Source of the DNA: Haliea alexandrii
Lineage (GTDB): Bacteria > Pseudomonadota > Gammaproteobacteria > Pseudomonadales > Halieaceae
NCBI RefSeq assembly: GCF_003719295.1
Contig: NZ_RFLW01000001.1
Location: forward strand, 1,630,955 to 1,694,954
Direction of reading: 5' to 3'
DNA: 64,000 nt
The position numbers were made by a program, and so were the translations under genes. The stretch's first letter is position 1. Each line of letters begins with the position of its first letter. Below are positions 29,314 to 38,568 of this stretch, piece after piece. The notes under the pieces are model-generated. The model searched no databases, was not told the DNA's origin, and worked only from the letters and a program-made list of their open reading frames with translations.

Positions 29314-29461
29314 GCCAGAGCCGTTGGGCGGGTCGCTGGTCTCGCTTGTTATACCAGCAACCGGCAGTCTCGCTTTCGGGGGTGCTTGCCCGCGCGCAGC
29401 TTTGTAGAGTGTATCGCGGCGTTAGCGCCACAATAATAATGACGATGAAAAGGAAGTCCCT

Positions 29462-30631
29462 GTGCTGGAACTGGAAGCATTGCGCCAACAGGCGATGCTG
29501 GATACCGGGCTGGAAGATTTTGGCGACCCGGCCTTTTACGAGGCACTGGAGCGCCTGCTCGAGGCGCTGCATACCGAAGCGCGGCTGAACGAGTTCGGTC
29601 ACATGCGGGCCGAAATGACCATTCTTGAGGGGCTCTCGCGGCGCCTGGAGATCGAAGATTACCTCACCTCTCACCCCGAGGTTGGCGAGCAGCAGGTGCA
29701 GCGCCCGGTATTCATTCTGGGTCTGCCGCGCACCGGCACCACGGCCCTGCATCACCTGCTGAACCAGGATCCCCGCAATCGCACCCTGCGGCTGTGGGAG
29801 GCCCAGCAGCCTGTACCGCCACCGGAGACGGCGTCCTATACCAGTGACCCGCGTATTGCCGCGCGTGCCGAGGGCGTCGCCTTGACTGAGACGTTTCTCC
29901 CCGGCTTTCGCCAGACCCACCTGATTGACGCCGAAGAGCCGGACGAGTGCTACATGTTGCTCAACCGCAATTTCATGTCGGTTGAATACTCCGCGCTATT
30001 TCACGTACCCAGCTACGCGAACTGGCTGTACGCCAATTTGTGTCGTTCTGACAGCTACGACTATCACCGCAGGCAGCTGCAGCTGCTGCAGTCGCGTCAT
30101 GCGGGGCAGTGGGTGCTGAAGGCACCCTTTCACCAGCTCGGCCTGCGCGAAATACTGCGGGTATACCCGGATGCCATTATTGTCCAGACCCACCGCGCGC
30201 CACTGGCGTTTGTCGGTTCTGGCTGCAGCTTCAGCGAGGTGCTGCGGCGCAGCAGCAGCGACAGCATTGATCGCGCGGAAATCGGCCGTGACTGGATGAC
30301 CATGCTCACCGCCTATACGCGTACATTCGAAGCAGATCGCGCGGCGCTGGAACCGACACACCCGGGCCAGTTCCTCGATGTGTATCACGACGAGTTTGTC
30401 GCCAACCCCTGGCGTGTACTGGAACAGCTTTATGCCCTGCGCGACATGCCGCTGCAAGCGGAGGCGCGGCAGCGTATGCAGGCCTGGCTGGACAATCACC
30501 CGCGCGGTAAACACGGGCTGCACCGCTATCGGCTGGAGGACTACGCCATCAGTCGCGATGAGGTGGCGGCGCTGTTTGAGGACTACATGCAACGTTACGA
30601 CCTGACACTGGATGAAGAGGCAACGGTATGA
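29462..30631 (+). CDS. Sulfotransferase family protein
   Basis: A 389-residue PAPS-dependent sulfotransferase-like protein. The 5'-phosphosulfate loop is FILGLPRTGTTALHHLL (PRTGTT at 89-94), and the 3'-phosphate site probably includes VQTHRAPLAFVGS. A helical N-terminal domain of 80 residues precedes the core. Start is GTG 29462 with AAGGAAG upstream. It overlaps the DUF1214 gene by 4 bp, and this pairing recurs, as I recall, in gammaproteobacteria and sphingomonads. A role in lipid or sterol modification is possible but not shown by the sequence. Confidence 0.82.
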   Translation: MLELEALRQQAMLDTGLEDFGDPAFYEALERLLEALHTEARLNEFGHMRAEMTILEGLSRRLEIEDYLTSHPEVGEQQVQRPVFILGLPRTGTTALHHLLNQDPRNRTLRLWEAQQPVPPPETASYTSDPRIAARAEGVALTETFLPGFRQTHLIDAEEPDECYMLLNRNFMSVEYSALFHVPSYANWLYANLCRSDSYDYHRRQLQLLQSRHAGQWVLKAPFHQLGLREILRVYPDAIIVQTHRAPLAFVGSGCSFSEVLRRSSSDSIDRAEIGRDWMTMLTAYTRTFEADRAALEPTHPGQFLDVYHDEFVANPWRVLEQLYALRDMPLQAEARQRMQAWLDNHPRGKHGLHRYRLEDYAISRDEVAALFEDYMQRYDLTLDEEATV

Positions 30632-31752
30632 ATGAACCTGCAAAGGCAGAACAGCGTGTGATGGATGGCAGCACCTGGAGTGAGTTCTGCGATGCGCTAA
30701 AAGAGGCGGGTACGCTGGTGGATGCGGAGAACGCGCCGCAGGATGCGTTTACCCGCGCCGAGGGTTACCGTTATCTATCGCGTATGTTGCGCGCCGGGCT
30801 GGAAAGCTTCCTCGAAGCGGGTGACCCGCGTTTTCCCGAGTTGCGCTGTCCGGCACATGAAACCATCAAGCTCGGTGCCGACAACCCGGATAACCACTAC
30901 CAGACGGCGACCATCGACCCGCAGTATGACTACCGGATAACGGGGACGCGGGGTACGGTGAATTATCTGGGCTTTGGCACCGTGATCAATCGCTACAGCA
31001 GTGGCGGTGGCATGAAAACCGATGGCTGGCTTGACTCACGGGACATGGATATCAACCCCGACGGTACGCTGGAGATTATCGTCAGCCAGCGCCAGCAGCC
31101 GGGCAACTGGCTGCCCATGGGGCCCGAGACCAACTCGCTGAACGTGCGCCAGACCTTCCAGGATCGCCGTGGCGAGACGCGCGCGGAAATTCGCATAGAG
31201 CGTATCGGCGCGGAGCATGAGCGGCCCGAGCCGCTATCGCCGGAAAAGCTCGACCGTGCCTTGCAGGGCGCGGTGCAGTTCATGCGCAGCACCACCGGGC
31301 TGTTCGAAGGCTGGGCGGCGAGCTTCCTGCCGACCCTGAACCAGGTCGCACCGGCGGACCAGGCGTTTTGCCAGGCCATTGGTGGCGACCCCAATATCTA
31401 CTATTTTCACAGTGCCTGGGAGCTGGCACCGGATGAGGCGCTGTTGATCGAGGCACCCGTGGTGCCGGCCTGTCAGACGTGGAACTTCGTGCTGCAGAAC
31501 TGGTGGATGGAATCACTGGACTTCCGTTACCACCAGATTCACTTCAATAAACACACCGCCGCCTATGAAGAGGACGGCGGCGTGGTGATCGTGGTGGCGC
31601 ACGAGAAACCGCCGCAGGCGAACTGGGTGGAAACCGCGGGCCACCACACGGGCACCCTGTGCTGGCGCTGGATAGGTGCCAGTGAGCATCCACCGGTGCA
31701 TGCCCGCGTGGTCAAGTTCAGCGAACTCGCGGGACTTCCCGGCCGCCGCTGA
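30628..31752 (+). CDS. DUF1214 domain-containing protein
   Basis: A 374-residue protein with the DUF1214 core in the C-terminal half: ETNSLNVRQTFQDRRGE, then the FYYFHSAWEL-like YYFHSAWELAPDEALLIE and WNFVLQNWWMESLD. No signal peptide is present, so it should be cytoplasmic, unlike many DUF1254/1214 proteins that are exported. Translation is coupled to the sulfotransferase. The function of the family is unknown; the coupling suggests action on the same substrate. It is convergent with the flavin oxidoreductase, 9 bp away. Confidence 0.82.
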   Translation: MNEPAKAEQRVMDGSTWSEFCDALKEAGTLVDAENAPQDAFTRAEGYRYLSRMLRAGLESFLEAGDPRFPELRCPAHETIKLGADNPDNHYQTATIDPQYDYRITGTRGTVNYLGFGTVINRYSSGGGMKTDGWLDSRDMDINPDGTLEIIVSQRQQPGNWLPMGPETNSLNVRQTFQDRRGETRAEIRIERIGAEHERPEPLSPEKLDRALQGAVQFMRSTTGLFEGWAASFLPTLNQVAPADQAFCQAIGGDPNIYYFHSAWELAPDEALLIEAPVVPACQTWNFVLQNWWMESLDFRYHQIHFNKHTAAYEEDGGVVIVVAHEKPPQANWVETAGHHTGTLCWRWIGASEHPPVHARVVKFSELAGLPGRR

Positions 31753-31761
31753 GGCAGCGGC

Positions 31762-32727
31762 CTAGCTCACCAGCAGGCGGGCGCGCGCTGCGGCGTATTC
31801 GCGCTGCAGGCGCGCCACCAAGTCACCCGCGGAGAGAATTTCCTTCACGGCACCTATGCCCTGGCCGCAGCCCCAGATATCTTTCCAGGCCTTGGCGTCG
31901 CTGTTGCCGCCAGAGCCGAAGTTCATCGCCGACGGGTCACTCTCGGGCAGGTTGTCCGGGTCCAGCCCGGCTGCCTCGATAGAGGGGCGCAGGTAATTGC
32001 CGTGGATTCCCGTGAACAAGTTGCTGTAGACAATGTCGCCGGCGCCGTGGTCGACAATGGCCTGCTTGTAGGCCTGCTCGGCATTGGCTTCTTTGGTGGC
32101 GATGAACGCCGAGCCGATATAGCCCAGGTCCGCCCCCATGGCCTGTGCGGCGAGGATAGCATCGCCGGTGGCGATTGAGCCGGAAAGCAGCAGCGGGCCA
32201 TCGAACCACTCCCGGATTTCCTGAATCAAGGCGATGGGCGACAGCGGGCCGGCGTGGCCACCGGCGCCGGAGGCGACGGCGATCAGGCCGTCCGCACCCT
32301 TCTCGATGGCTTTGTGGGCAAAACGGTTGTTGATCACATCGTGCAGCACAATTCCGCCATAACTGTGTACCGCCTCGTTGACCATTTCCTTCGCACCGAG
32401 AGAGGTAATAACAATGGGCACCTTGTACTTCACACACATTTCCAGGTCGTGTTGCAGGCGGTCGTTAGAGCCGTGCACGATCTGGTTCACGGCAAACGGT
32501 GCCGCTGGTGTGTCGGGGTGTTCTGCGTCCCACTCAGCCAGTTCACGGGTGATTTTCGCCAGCCAGACGTCGAGCTCCTCCGCCGGCCGCGCATTCAGGG
32601 CCGGGAAAGAGCCGACGATGCCGGCTTTGCACTGGGCAATCACCAGGTCCGGGTTGGAGACGATGAACATGGGGGCGGCGACGGCGGGCAGACGCAGTTT
32701 GTCTTGCAGAACAGCGGGTAGTGCCAT
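31762..32727 (-). CDS. Nitronate monooxygenase-like flavin oxidoreductase
   Basis: A 321-residue TIM-barrel FMN enzyme of the 2-nitropropane dioxygenase/enoyl-reductase FabK superfamily. Visible landmarks are LPAVAAPMFIVSNPDLV at the N-terminus, VASGAGGHAGPLSPIALIQEI at the phosphate-binding turn, and GADLGYIGSAFIATKEA. Substrate could be an alkyl nitronate or another activated compound. ATG 32727 has GGAG nine bases upstream; an ATG 15 bp earlier is also in frame. A PadR regulator is divergent, with two palindromes between, so expression is probably induced by a small molecule. Confidence 0.85.
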   Translation of the reverse strand: MALPAVLQDKLRLPAVAAPMFIVSNPDLVIAQCKAGIVGSFPALNARPAEELDVWLAKITRELAEWDAEHPDTPAAPFAVNQIVHGSNDRLQHDLEMCVKYKVPIVITSLGAKEMVNEAVHSYGGIVLHDVINNRFAHKAIEKGADGLIAVASGAGGHAGPLSPIALIQEIREWFDGPLLLSGSIATGDAILAAQAMGADLGYIGSAFIATKEANAEQAYKQAIVDHGAGDIVYSNLFTGIHGNYLRPSIEAAGLDPDNLPESDPSAMNFGSGGNSDAKAWKDIWGCGQGIGAVKEILSAGDLVARLQREYAAARARLLVS

Positions 32728-32757
32728 GGGATGAAACTCCATTACGGGTTGCAGTTT

Positions 32758-32801
32758 TATGCAATTTATTGCATATTGAGTTGATATGCAACCTTTTGCA
32801 T
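32758..32801. promoter_or_regulatory. Twin palindromic operator between the flavin oxidoreductase and PadR genes
   Basis: Two perfect inverted repeats share the same half-site. The first is TATGCAA-TTTA-TTGCATA (32758-32775) and the second ATGCAA-CCTT-TTGCAT (32786-32801), centres 27 bp apart. PadR proteins bind palindromes of this size, so this is the likely operator for autoregulation and control of the divergent gene. The AT-rich stretch around them presumably also contains the promoters. Confidence 0.75.
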
Positions 32802-32868
32802 GCAAAGCGTTCCGGGTTTAAGCTGCCAAGCTCACGCCGCACGCGATACGAGGTACTCAGCAGCAGCC

Positions 32869-33429
32869 ATGGCACTCTCTCACGCAATCATGACCGCCCT
32901 GTTGGAAGACGACATGTCGGGCTATGAACTGGCCAAGGCGTTCGATATCTCCCTGGGGCTGTTCTGGCGCGCCAGCCATCAACAGATCTACCAGGAACTG
33001 CACAAGCTGGCCGACCGGGGTTGGCTGCAGCGCGAAACCGTCGCCCAGGCGGGCAAGCCCGACAAGATCGTCTACGCGCTTACCGAGGCCGGGCGCAGCG
33101 CCATGGCGGAGTGGGTGATGGGCAACTCGCGCGTGCAGGAGGGCAAGGACGACCTGTTCGTCAAGTTGTACAATCTTGCCGAAAGCAACGCCGCGCATCT
33201 TGCGATGGAGATTGGCCATCGTCGAGAGCAGATGATGCAGCGCCTCTATCTGTATGAAAAAATCCGCCGACGCCACTATGCAGACCCCACGGCCCTGCCG
33301 GTAAGGCGCAAGGGTGTGTTTCTGGCCCTGTTGGCAGGCATCCGTCAGGGAGAGCACTTTCTGGCCTGGTGTGACGAGGCCCAGGCCATTCTGGCGACGG
33401 TGGATGGCAAGGAAAGTGATGGTGGCTGA
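32869..33429 (+). CDS. PadR family transcriptional regulator
   Basis: A 186-residue repressor with an N-terminal winged helix (residues 1-75: ALSHAIMTALLEDDMSGYELAKAF, HQQIYQELHKLADRGWL, YALTEAGR) and a C-terminal dimerisation domain of the VirR type with helix RREQMMQRLYLYEKIRRRHY. Start ATG 32869 fits the family N-terminus; the frame is open 23 codons upstream. It is divergent from the nitronate monooxygenase-like gene and separated from it by a twin palindrome. The ligand is unknown. Confidence 0.9.
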   Translation: MALSHAIMTALLEDDMSGYELAKAFDISLGLFWRASHQQIYQELHKLADRGWLQRETVAQAGKPDKIVYALTEAGRSAMAEWVMGNSRVQEGKDDLFVKLYNLAESNAAHLAMEIGHRREQMMQRLYLYEKIRRRHYADPTALPVRRKGVFLALLAGIRQGEHFLAWCDEAQAILATVDGKESDGG

Positions 33430-33489
33430 AGGTTCGGGGAGTGGGCGATCCCGGGCTACGCAGCGCACACGTCGTTGGCTCCCGCAGGT

Positions 33490-34125
33490 TTAGTCCCTGG
33501 CTGAAAGCCCGGCCGCGGCACGGGCGCATGCCTCTATTTGAGCCCAATCCCCTGACCGGATTGCGGCGCTGTCGAGCATCCAGGTTCCACCGACACACAG
33601 GACGTTATCGAGCGCCAGGTAGTCTTTTACATTCGCCAGGTTTATGCCGCCTGTGGGGCAGAATTTTATCTGCGGCATGGGCCCGGCGATGGCTTTCAGC
33701 ATCCGGGTGCCGCCAGCGGCTTCAGCCGGGAAAAACTTCATGCAGTGAAAGCCATGTTCCAGAACCGTCATGGCCTCGCTCGGCGTTGCCACACCGGGAA
33801 GCAAGGGGGTGCCGCTTGCAGTTGCTGCCTCGAGCAGTGCGGCTGTTGTCCCGGGGCTAACAATAAATTCGGCACCGGCATCGACAGAAGCCTGGAAGTC
33901 GCTTGCAGAGAGCACAGTGCCGGCACCCACGATCGCCCCGGGGACGTGTTTCTTGATGGCCGCAATGGCGGTCAGGCCGTGCTCGCTGCGCAAGGTGATT
34001 TCCAGCACGTTCAGTCCACCGCGCACCAACGCCTCAGCCAGGGGCACGGCATCATCTGCGCGCTCGATGACGATAACGGGGATGACCGGGCTTGTGGTTA
34101 GTACAGTGTCCAATTGCTTCGTCAT
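33490..34125 (-). CDS. eda: 2-dehydro-3-deoxyphosphogluconate aldolase
   Basis: A 211-residue class I aldolase that splits KDPG into pyruvate and glyceraldehyde 3-phosphate, the last step of the Entner-Doudoroff pathway. The Schiff-base lysine is in MKFFPAEAAGG, and ILPVIVI-like SPVIPVIVIERADDA, LEITLRSEHG, GAGTVLSASDF and CPTGGINLANV are all conserved. It is the last gene of the edd-zwf-pgl-eda operon, 32 bp after pgl. ATG 34125 was chosen to match the family N-terminus. Confidence 0.95.
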   Translation of the reverse strand: MTKQLDTVLTTSPVIPVIVIERADDAVPLAEALVRGGLNVLEITLRSEHGLTAIAAIKKHVPGAIVGAGTVLSASDFQASVDAGAEFIVSPGTTAALLEAATASGTPLLPGVATPSEAMTVLEHGFHCMKFFPAEAAGGTRMLKAIAGPMPQIKFCPTGGINLANVKDYLALDNVLCVGGTWMLDSAAIRSGDWAQIEACARAAAGLSARD

Positions 34126-34157
34126 TGTGTTCGCTCGCGATGGGTGGAACGGGATTT

Positions 34158-34868
34158 CTAGGGCGCCCAATACACGGATACTTTGCTGTCAGCGCCGTGC
34201 AGCAAGGCGCTCACAGGCAGGCCGAGAGTGTCCCGGGAATGGCGTGCGGTTCGGTACACCTCGAGTTTCTCCTCGCCGGTAATCAGTAGGATAATGCTGT
34301 TGCAGGCGCGAATTGCGTTCAGTGTGAGCGTCATGCGCTCAGTGAACTTGCCCGTCACCGCGCTTTCCCTGGCTTGGATAGGCGCGCATAGCCGGGCGTT
34401 GTTCTCATCCAGCGCATACCCCAGGTTCCGTGCATGAGGAAAAAGCGATGCGGTATGGCCGTCGGCCCCCAGCCCCAGAATGCAGAGGTCGAAGGGGGAA
34501 TGGATGCGCCTGTATCTCGTTTCGCACTCCATCTCACCGTCCGTGGCAGTTGCAGCCGCCGTTTTCATACCGAAGAACGCGGCCTTGGACGCCCGGTTCT
34601 TGAGTAAGCTGTCGACGATGGCCGTCTCATTGCTTCCGGGCTGGCCGGGGTTTACCCAGCGCTCATCAACCAGGGCGATATCAACCTTTTCCCACGACAG
34701 TTCCTGACGCGAGAGCTGGCGATACAGGGGCAATGGGGTGCTGCCGCCCGATACGAAAACCGTCGCGTGGTCATGTGTTTCGATGCCACGCCGCAGGACG
34801 TTGGCGCAGTGGTTCGTGAGCGCCTCGAATAACTCGGTTCTCTGCGCGAAAAAGCACTCCTCAATCAT
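34158..34868 (-). CDS. pgl: 6-phosphogluconolactonase
   Basis: A 236-residue DevB/Pgl-type hydrolase turning 6-phosphogluconolactone into 6-phosphogluconate. Family motifs are FVSGGSTPLPLYRQL near the N-terminus, DIALVDERWV in the middle and ILGLGADGHTASLFP at the active site. ATG 34868 overlaps the zwf stop by 8 bp, so translation is coupled. The frame upstream of this start runs antisense-free through zwf and is not used. Confidence 0.93.
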   Translation of the reverse strand: MIEECFFAQRTELFEALTNHCANVLRRGIETHDHATVFVSGGSTPLPLYRQLSRQELSWEKVDIALVDERWVNPGQPGSNETAIVDSLLKNRASKAAFFGMKTAAATATDGEMECETRYRRIHSPFDLCILGLGADGHTASLFPHARNLGYALDENNARLCAPIQARESAVTGKFTERMTLTLNAIRACNSIILLITGEEKLEVYRTARHSRDTLGLPVSALLHGADSKVSVYWAP

Positions 34869-36348
34869 CCGCGCAGACGTCCTCAATATCACCTGCGTTG
34901 TACCAGGCGTGGCAGTCCTCGGCGAGCAGCGCGTCGGCTTCGTCGGGGCCCCAGGAGCCTGCACGGTACAGCTCCGGAGAGCTGGAGGAGGCTTGCCAGG
35001 CTTCAATGATGGGGTCAATCCAGGCCCATGCAGTGGAGACTTCCTTGCGGCTGATAAACAGGCTGGAGTTGTCGGCGGCAGCGTCCAGAATCAGACGCTT
35101 ATAGGCGCTACTGCGCAAATGTTTGTAGGTGTCGGAAAAGTTGAGGTTGAGAGCGGTGGGTTGCAACTGCATGTCCAGCGTGTCCAGGTTTTTCGACATG
35201 AGACTGAGCTGAATGGATTCTTCAGGCTGCAGGCGAATCACCAGGCGATTGGGGTCCATTTTCCCGGCGCCGGCGCTGAAGACGCGGTGCGGAACCTCTT
35301 TAAACTGAATCATGATTTCCGCAAAGCGGGACTTCATGCGTTTGCCGGTACGCAAATAGAAAGGTACCCGCGCCCAGCGCCAATTGTCGATATAGACGCG
35401 CAGGGCAACGAAGGTTTCGGTTGCGCTACTGGTTGATCCCAGCTCTTCGAGGTAGCCGGGCACCAGCTTGCCCTGATGGCCGCCCGCTACATATTGGCCG
35501 CGGACCGTGTTTTTCATCACGTCGGTGCCGGTGATAGGGCGCAGGGCTTCCAGTACCTTGATCTTCTCCGTTTGAATGTTTTCAGCATTCATGGTGTGTG
35601 GTGACTCCATCGCCACCAGGCTCAACAGCTGCAGCAGGTGGTTCTGCACCATATCCCGCAGTGCCCCGGCCTCGTTGTAAAAGCCCGCTCTGCCCTCCAG
35701 ACCCACCGTTTCGGCAATGGTGATCTGCACCTGGTCGATAGACTTTGCATCCCACAACTGCTCGAAAATCAAATTGGTAAAGCGCAGCGCCAACAGGTTC
35801 TGTACGGTTTCCTTTCCCAGGTAGTGGTCGATACGGTAAATGGATTTTTCTTCAAAATACGTGGCGATCTCGTTGTTGATGGCCTCGGCTGATTTTGCGT
35901 CGTAGCCCAGTGGTTTTTCCACCACCAGGCGGCTGTGCTCGGAAATCAAGCCTTCTTCGCTCAGGTGCTTGCAGCAAGCACCAAATACGGCGGGTGGTGT
36001 GGCAAGGTAAAAGATACGCGTGGCGTCCGGGTGAGTATGCAGTGCACGTTTGAGTTCCGTCCACCCTGCGTCGCGCTTTGCGATGTCCAGCGTAACGGGG
36101 AACAGAAGCGTCTTGAACGCCGCCCATTTCGTGTCGTTGAATTCTTCGGCAACCAGAAACGCTTGCAGACTATCCCGGGCGGTCTCCAGATACCTCGCGG
36201 TCGCATCTTCACTCCGCGTGGTGGTGAATATGCGCGTGCCCTCTGCCAGCTCTTCTGCAGTAAACGCTTTGTACAGCGCGGGTATCAGTTTGCGCAGGGC
36301 CAGGTCGCCTGAGCCGCCAAAAATCACGATATCGAACGGGTCTGTCAT
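34861..36348 (-). CDS. zwf: Glucose-6-phosphate 1-dehydrogenase
   Basis: A 495-residue NAD(P)-dependent dehydrogenase that oxidises glucose 6-phosphate to 6-phosphogluconolactone. The dinucleotide fold begins with DIVIFGGSGDLALRKLIPAL, and the substrate site is RIDHYLGKETVQN, containing the catalytic histidine. KPLGYD and the C-terminal KRMKSRFAE are also family-typical. It follows edd by 17 bp and overlaps pgl by 8 bp. Confidence 0.96.
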   Translation of the reverse strand: MTDPFDIVIFGGSGDLALRKLIPALYKAFTAEELAEGTRIFTTTRSEDATARYLETARDSLQAFLVAEEFNDTKWAAFKTLLFPVTLDIAKRDAGWTELKRALHTHPDATRIFYLATPPAVFGACCKHLSEEGLISEHSRLVVEKPLGYDAKSAEAINNEIATYFEEKSIYRIDHYLGKETVQNLLALRFTNLIFEQLWDAKSIDQVQITIAETVGLEGRAGFYNEAGALRDMVQNHLLQLLSLVAMESPHTMNAENIQTEKIKVLEALRPITGTDVMKNTVRGQYVAGGHQGKLVPGYLEELGSTSSATETFVALRVYIDNWRWARVPFYLRTGKRMKSRFAEIMIQFKEVPHRVFSAGAGKMDPNRLVIRLQPEESIQLSLMSKNLDTLDMQLQPTALNLNFSDTYKHLRSSAYKRLILDAAADNSSLFISRKEVSTAWAWIDPIIEAWQASSSSPELYRAGSWGPDEADALLAEDCHAWYNAGDIEDVCADD

Positions 36349-36365
36349 AACGGTACGGTCGTCTT

Positions 36366-38186
36366 CTACTGCTGAAACACACTAGCACCGTCTTCCGCGG
36401 CACTAACCTGGTTACGAAACACCTGAAACATTTCTCGCCCCATCCCCTGGGTGGGCTGCCCGTCGCCGGGTATCACCGCGCGGGAATCGAAATCTGCTGC
36501 GTGTACATTCAGCGCTCCGGCCTCGGCATCCAGCTCAATGGTGTCGCCGTCCCTCAGCTTTGCGATTGGACCCTGGTCCAGTGCTTCCGGGGATACATGT
36601 ATCGCGGCGGGAATCTTGCCCGAAGCGCCAGACATTCTGCCATCGGTCACGAGGGCAACCTTGAAGCCCCTGTCCTGCAATATACCCAGATAGGGCATGA
36701 GTTTATGCAGTTCCGGCATGCCGTTGGCTTTGGGGCCCTGATAGCGGACCACTGCCACAAAGTCCCGCTCGAGTTCCCCGGCTTCAAATTTTTCTTTCAG
36801 TTCGTCCTGGTGGGAGAGAACCACCGCAGGCGCGCGCAACTTCTGGTGTGATGTGGCCACCGCAGACACCTTGATGATGGAGCGCCCCAGGTTGCCGGTC
36901 AGCAATTTGAGTCCACCCTCCGGGCTGAAGGGCGTTTTTATGCTGGCAAGCACCTGCGGATCCGCCGACGCGCTAGGACCCGGTTTCCACTCAAGCAGTT
37001 CATCGGCGCCGTCGGGGTTGAAGAAGGGTTCGCTGCAATAGGCTGTTAACCCCCCCTGGCCGAGAATCGTCTTGACCTCATCATGGAGGAGCCCGCCGCT
37101 TAATAACTCGCGCACGAGCAATGGCATGCCACCGGCGGCTTGAAAATGGTTAACGTCCGCCTCGCCATTCGGGTAGATGCGACAGAGCAGGGGCACCACT
37201 GAAGAGAGTTCCGACATGTCTTGCCAGTTGATCAAAATACCGGCAGCTCGTGCGATCGCAATGAGGTGAATGGCGTGGTTGGTGGAACCCCCGGTTGCCA
37301 ACAGTCCCACGATAGCATTGACCAGACTGCGCTCATTGACGATATCCGCCAGCGGTGTGAACGCGTCCCCCTGTTTGGTGATTTTGGCGAGCTGTTTTAC
37401 CGCTGCCGCCGTTAGCGCATCGCGCATTTCGGTGCCGGGGTTGATGAAGGAGCTTCCAGGCAGGTGTAGCCCCATGATTTCCATCAACATCTGGTTGCTG
37501 TTGGCGGTGCCATAGAATGTGCATGTGCCGGGGCTGTGATAGGACTCGCTTTCGGCCTTGAGCAGCGCATCGCGGCCAACCTTGCCTTCGGCATACAGTT
37601 GGCGTACCCGAATTTTTTCCTTGTTGGGCAAGCCCGAGGGCATGGGCCCGGCAGGAATGAATACGGTGGGCAGGTGGCCAAAAGAGAGTGCGCCGATCAG
37701 CAAGCCGGGTACAATTTTGTCGCACACCCCCAGGCACAGCACACCGTCGAACATATCGTGGGAGAGTGCCACGCCAGTCGCCATGGCGATCACATCACGG
37801 CTGAACAACGACAGCTCCATGCCGTCGCGACCCTGGGTGACACCATCGCACATGGCGGGTACCCCGCCCGCGAACTGGGCAACTGCATTGGCGTCACGCG
37901 CGGCCCGTTTGATGATGTCCGGAAAATCAACGTAGGGTTGGTGCGCAGACAGCATCTCGTTGTACGCGGAGACAATGCCCAGGTTGGCGGCGCGGTCGGA
38001 GGCGAGCAGAGACTTGCCTTCGTCATTGCAGGCTGCCATGGCGTGGGCGATATTGCCGCAGGACAGCCGTTTGCGGCTCACTTCCTGCTGGCTCGCAGTG
38101 TCTACCTTGTCCAGGTAGCGCTTGCGGCTATCGTGGCTCCGTTCATGGATACGATCGGTGACAGACTCGATGGTTGAATGCAGCAT
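36366..38186 (-). CDS. edd: 6-phosphogluconate dehydratase
   Basis: A 606-residue iron-sulfur dehydratase of the IlvD/Edd family (E. coli Edd 603 residues); it converts 6-phosphogluconate to KDPG. Cluster cysteines are in [11 protein letters not shown] and GVCDKIVPG plus [29 protein letters not shown] and [17 protein letters not shown] are diagnostic. ATG 38186 matches the family N-terminus; the frame is open 51 codons upstream. First gene of the operon. A minus-strand TATACT at about 38208-38213 with an upstream TTGCCA is a weak promoter candidate. Confidence 0.95.
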   Translation of the reverse strand: MLHSTIESVTDRIHERSHDSRKRYLDKVDTASQQEVSRKRLSCGNIAHAMAACNDEGKSLLASDRAANLGIVSAYNEMLSAHQPYVDFPDIIKRAARDANAVAQFAGGVPAMCDGVTQGRDGMELSLFSRDVIAMATGVALSHDMFDGVLCLGVCDKIVPGLLIGALSFGHLPTVFIPAGPMPSGLPNKEKIRVRQLYAEGKVGRDALLKAESESYHSPGTCTFYGTANSNQMLMEIMGLHLPGSSFINPGTEMRDALTAAAVKQLAKITKQGDAFTPLADIVNERSLVNAIVGLLATGGSTNHAIHLIAIARAAGILINWQDMSELSSVVPLLCRIYPNGEADVNHFQAAGGMPLLVRELLSGGLLHDEVKTILGQGGLTAYCSEPFFNPDGADELLEWKPGPSASADPQVLASIKTPFSPEGGLKLLTGNLGRSIIKVSAVATSHQKLRAPAVVLSHQDELKEKFEAGELERDFVAVVRYQGPKANGMPELHKLMPYLGILQDRGFKVALVTDGRMSGASGKIPAAIHVSPEALDQGPIAKLRDGDTIELDAEAGALNVHAADFDSRAVIPGDGQPTQGMGREMFQVFRNQVSAAEDGASVFQQ

Positions 38187-38568
38187 AAAATACTCAAAAC
38201 GCGAGAGGGGCGTAACAAGTATAGGCAGACAGGAGGGGCTATTGGCAAGCCATCGCCTCTTGGCACGCCCTGCTGCCCTCCGAGGGCTATACACGCCGCC
38301 TCGGGTTAGGCGGACGGCAATTGCAGCCGCCGCCATCACCGAACGAGGGCGGGTCTTGACGATCTTGCCCTTTCCCGGTTTTTCAATCGTGTTGATTTGA
38401 CGGTAGGTCCTGAGCTACCGGGGTGGTGGGGTCGTGCGTTACAAAATGATTCTAACTGTTGCTATTTGTCGCATAAACGCATTTAAATGTGACTAACTGC
38501 ACACATCTGCAAGTTGCGCTGGTGCCGGCTTGCGACGTTTCCCATAATCTCGCGTCAGTTTTCGTGGT
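38187..38568. other. Gene-free 382-bp region between divergent edd and the HlyD-like gene
   Basis: No credible gene is present. The part next to edd has a possible -10 TATACT on the minus strand. At 38401-38420 there is an inverted repeat, CGGTAG-N8-CTACCG. From about 38440 to 38490 the base composition becomes AT-rich (around ACAAAATGATTCTAACTG and AACGCATTTAAATGTGA), unlike the surroundings, suggesting promoter or regulator sites for the polysaccharide operon. No convincing HexR-type site was recognised. Confidence 0.5.

Noticed and set aside
38520-38533. Sigma-54-like promoter before the HlyD-like gene
   Set aside because: GG and GC doublets are separated by 9 rather than the required 10 bases.
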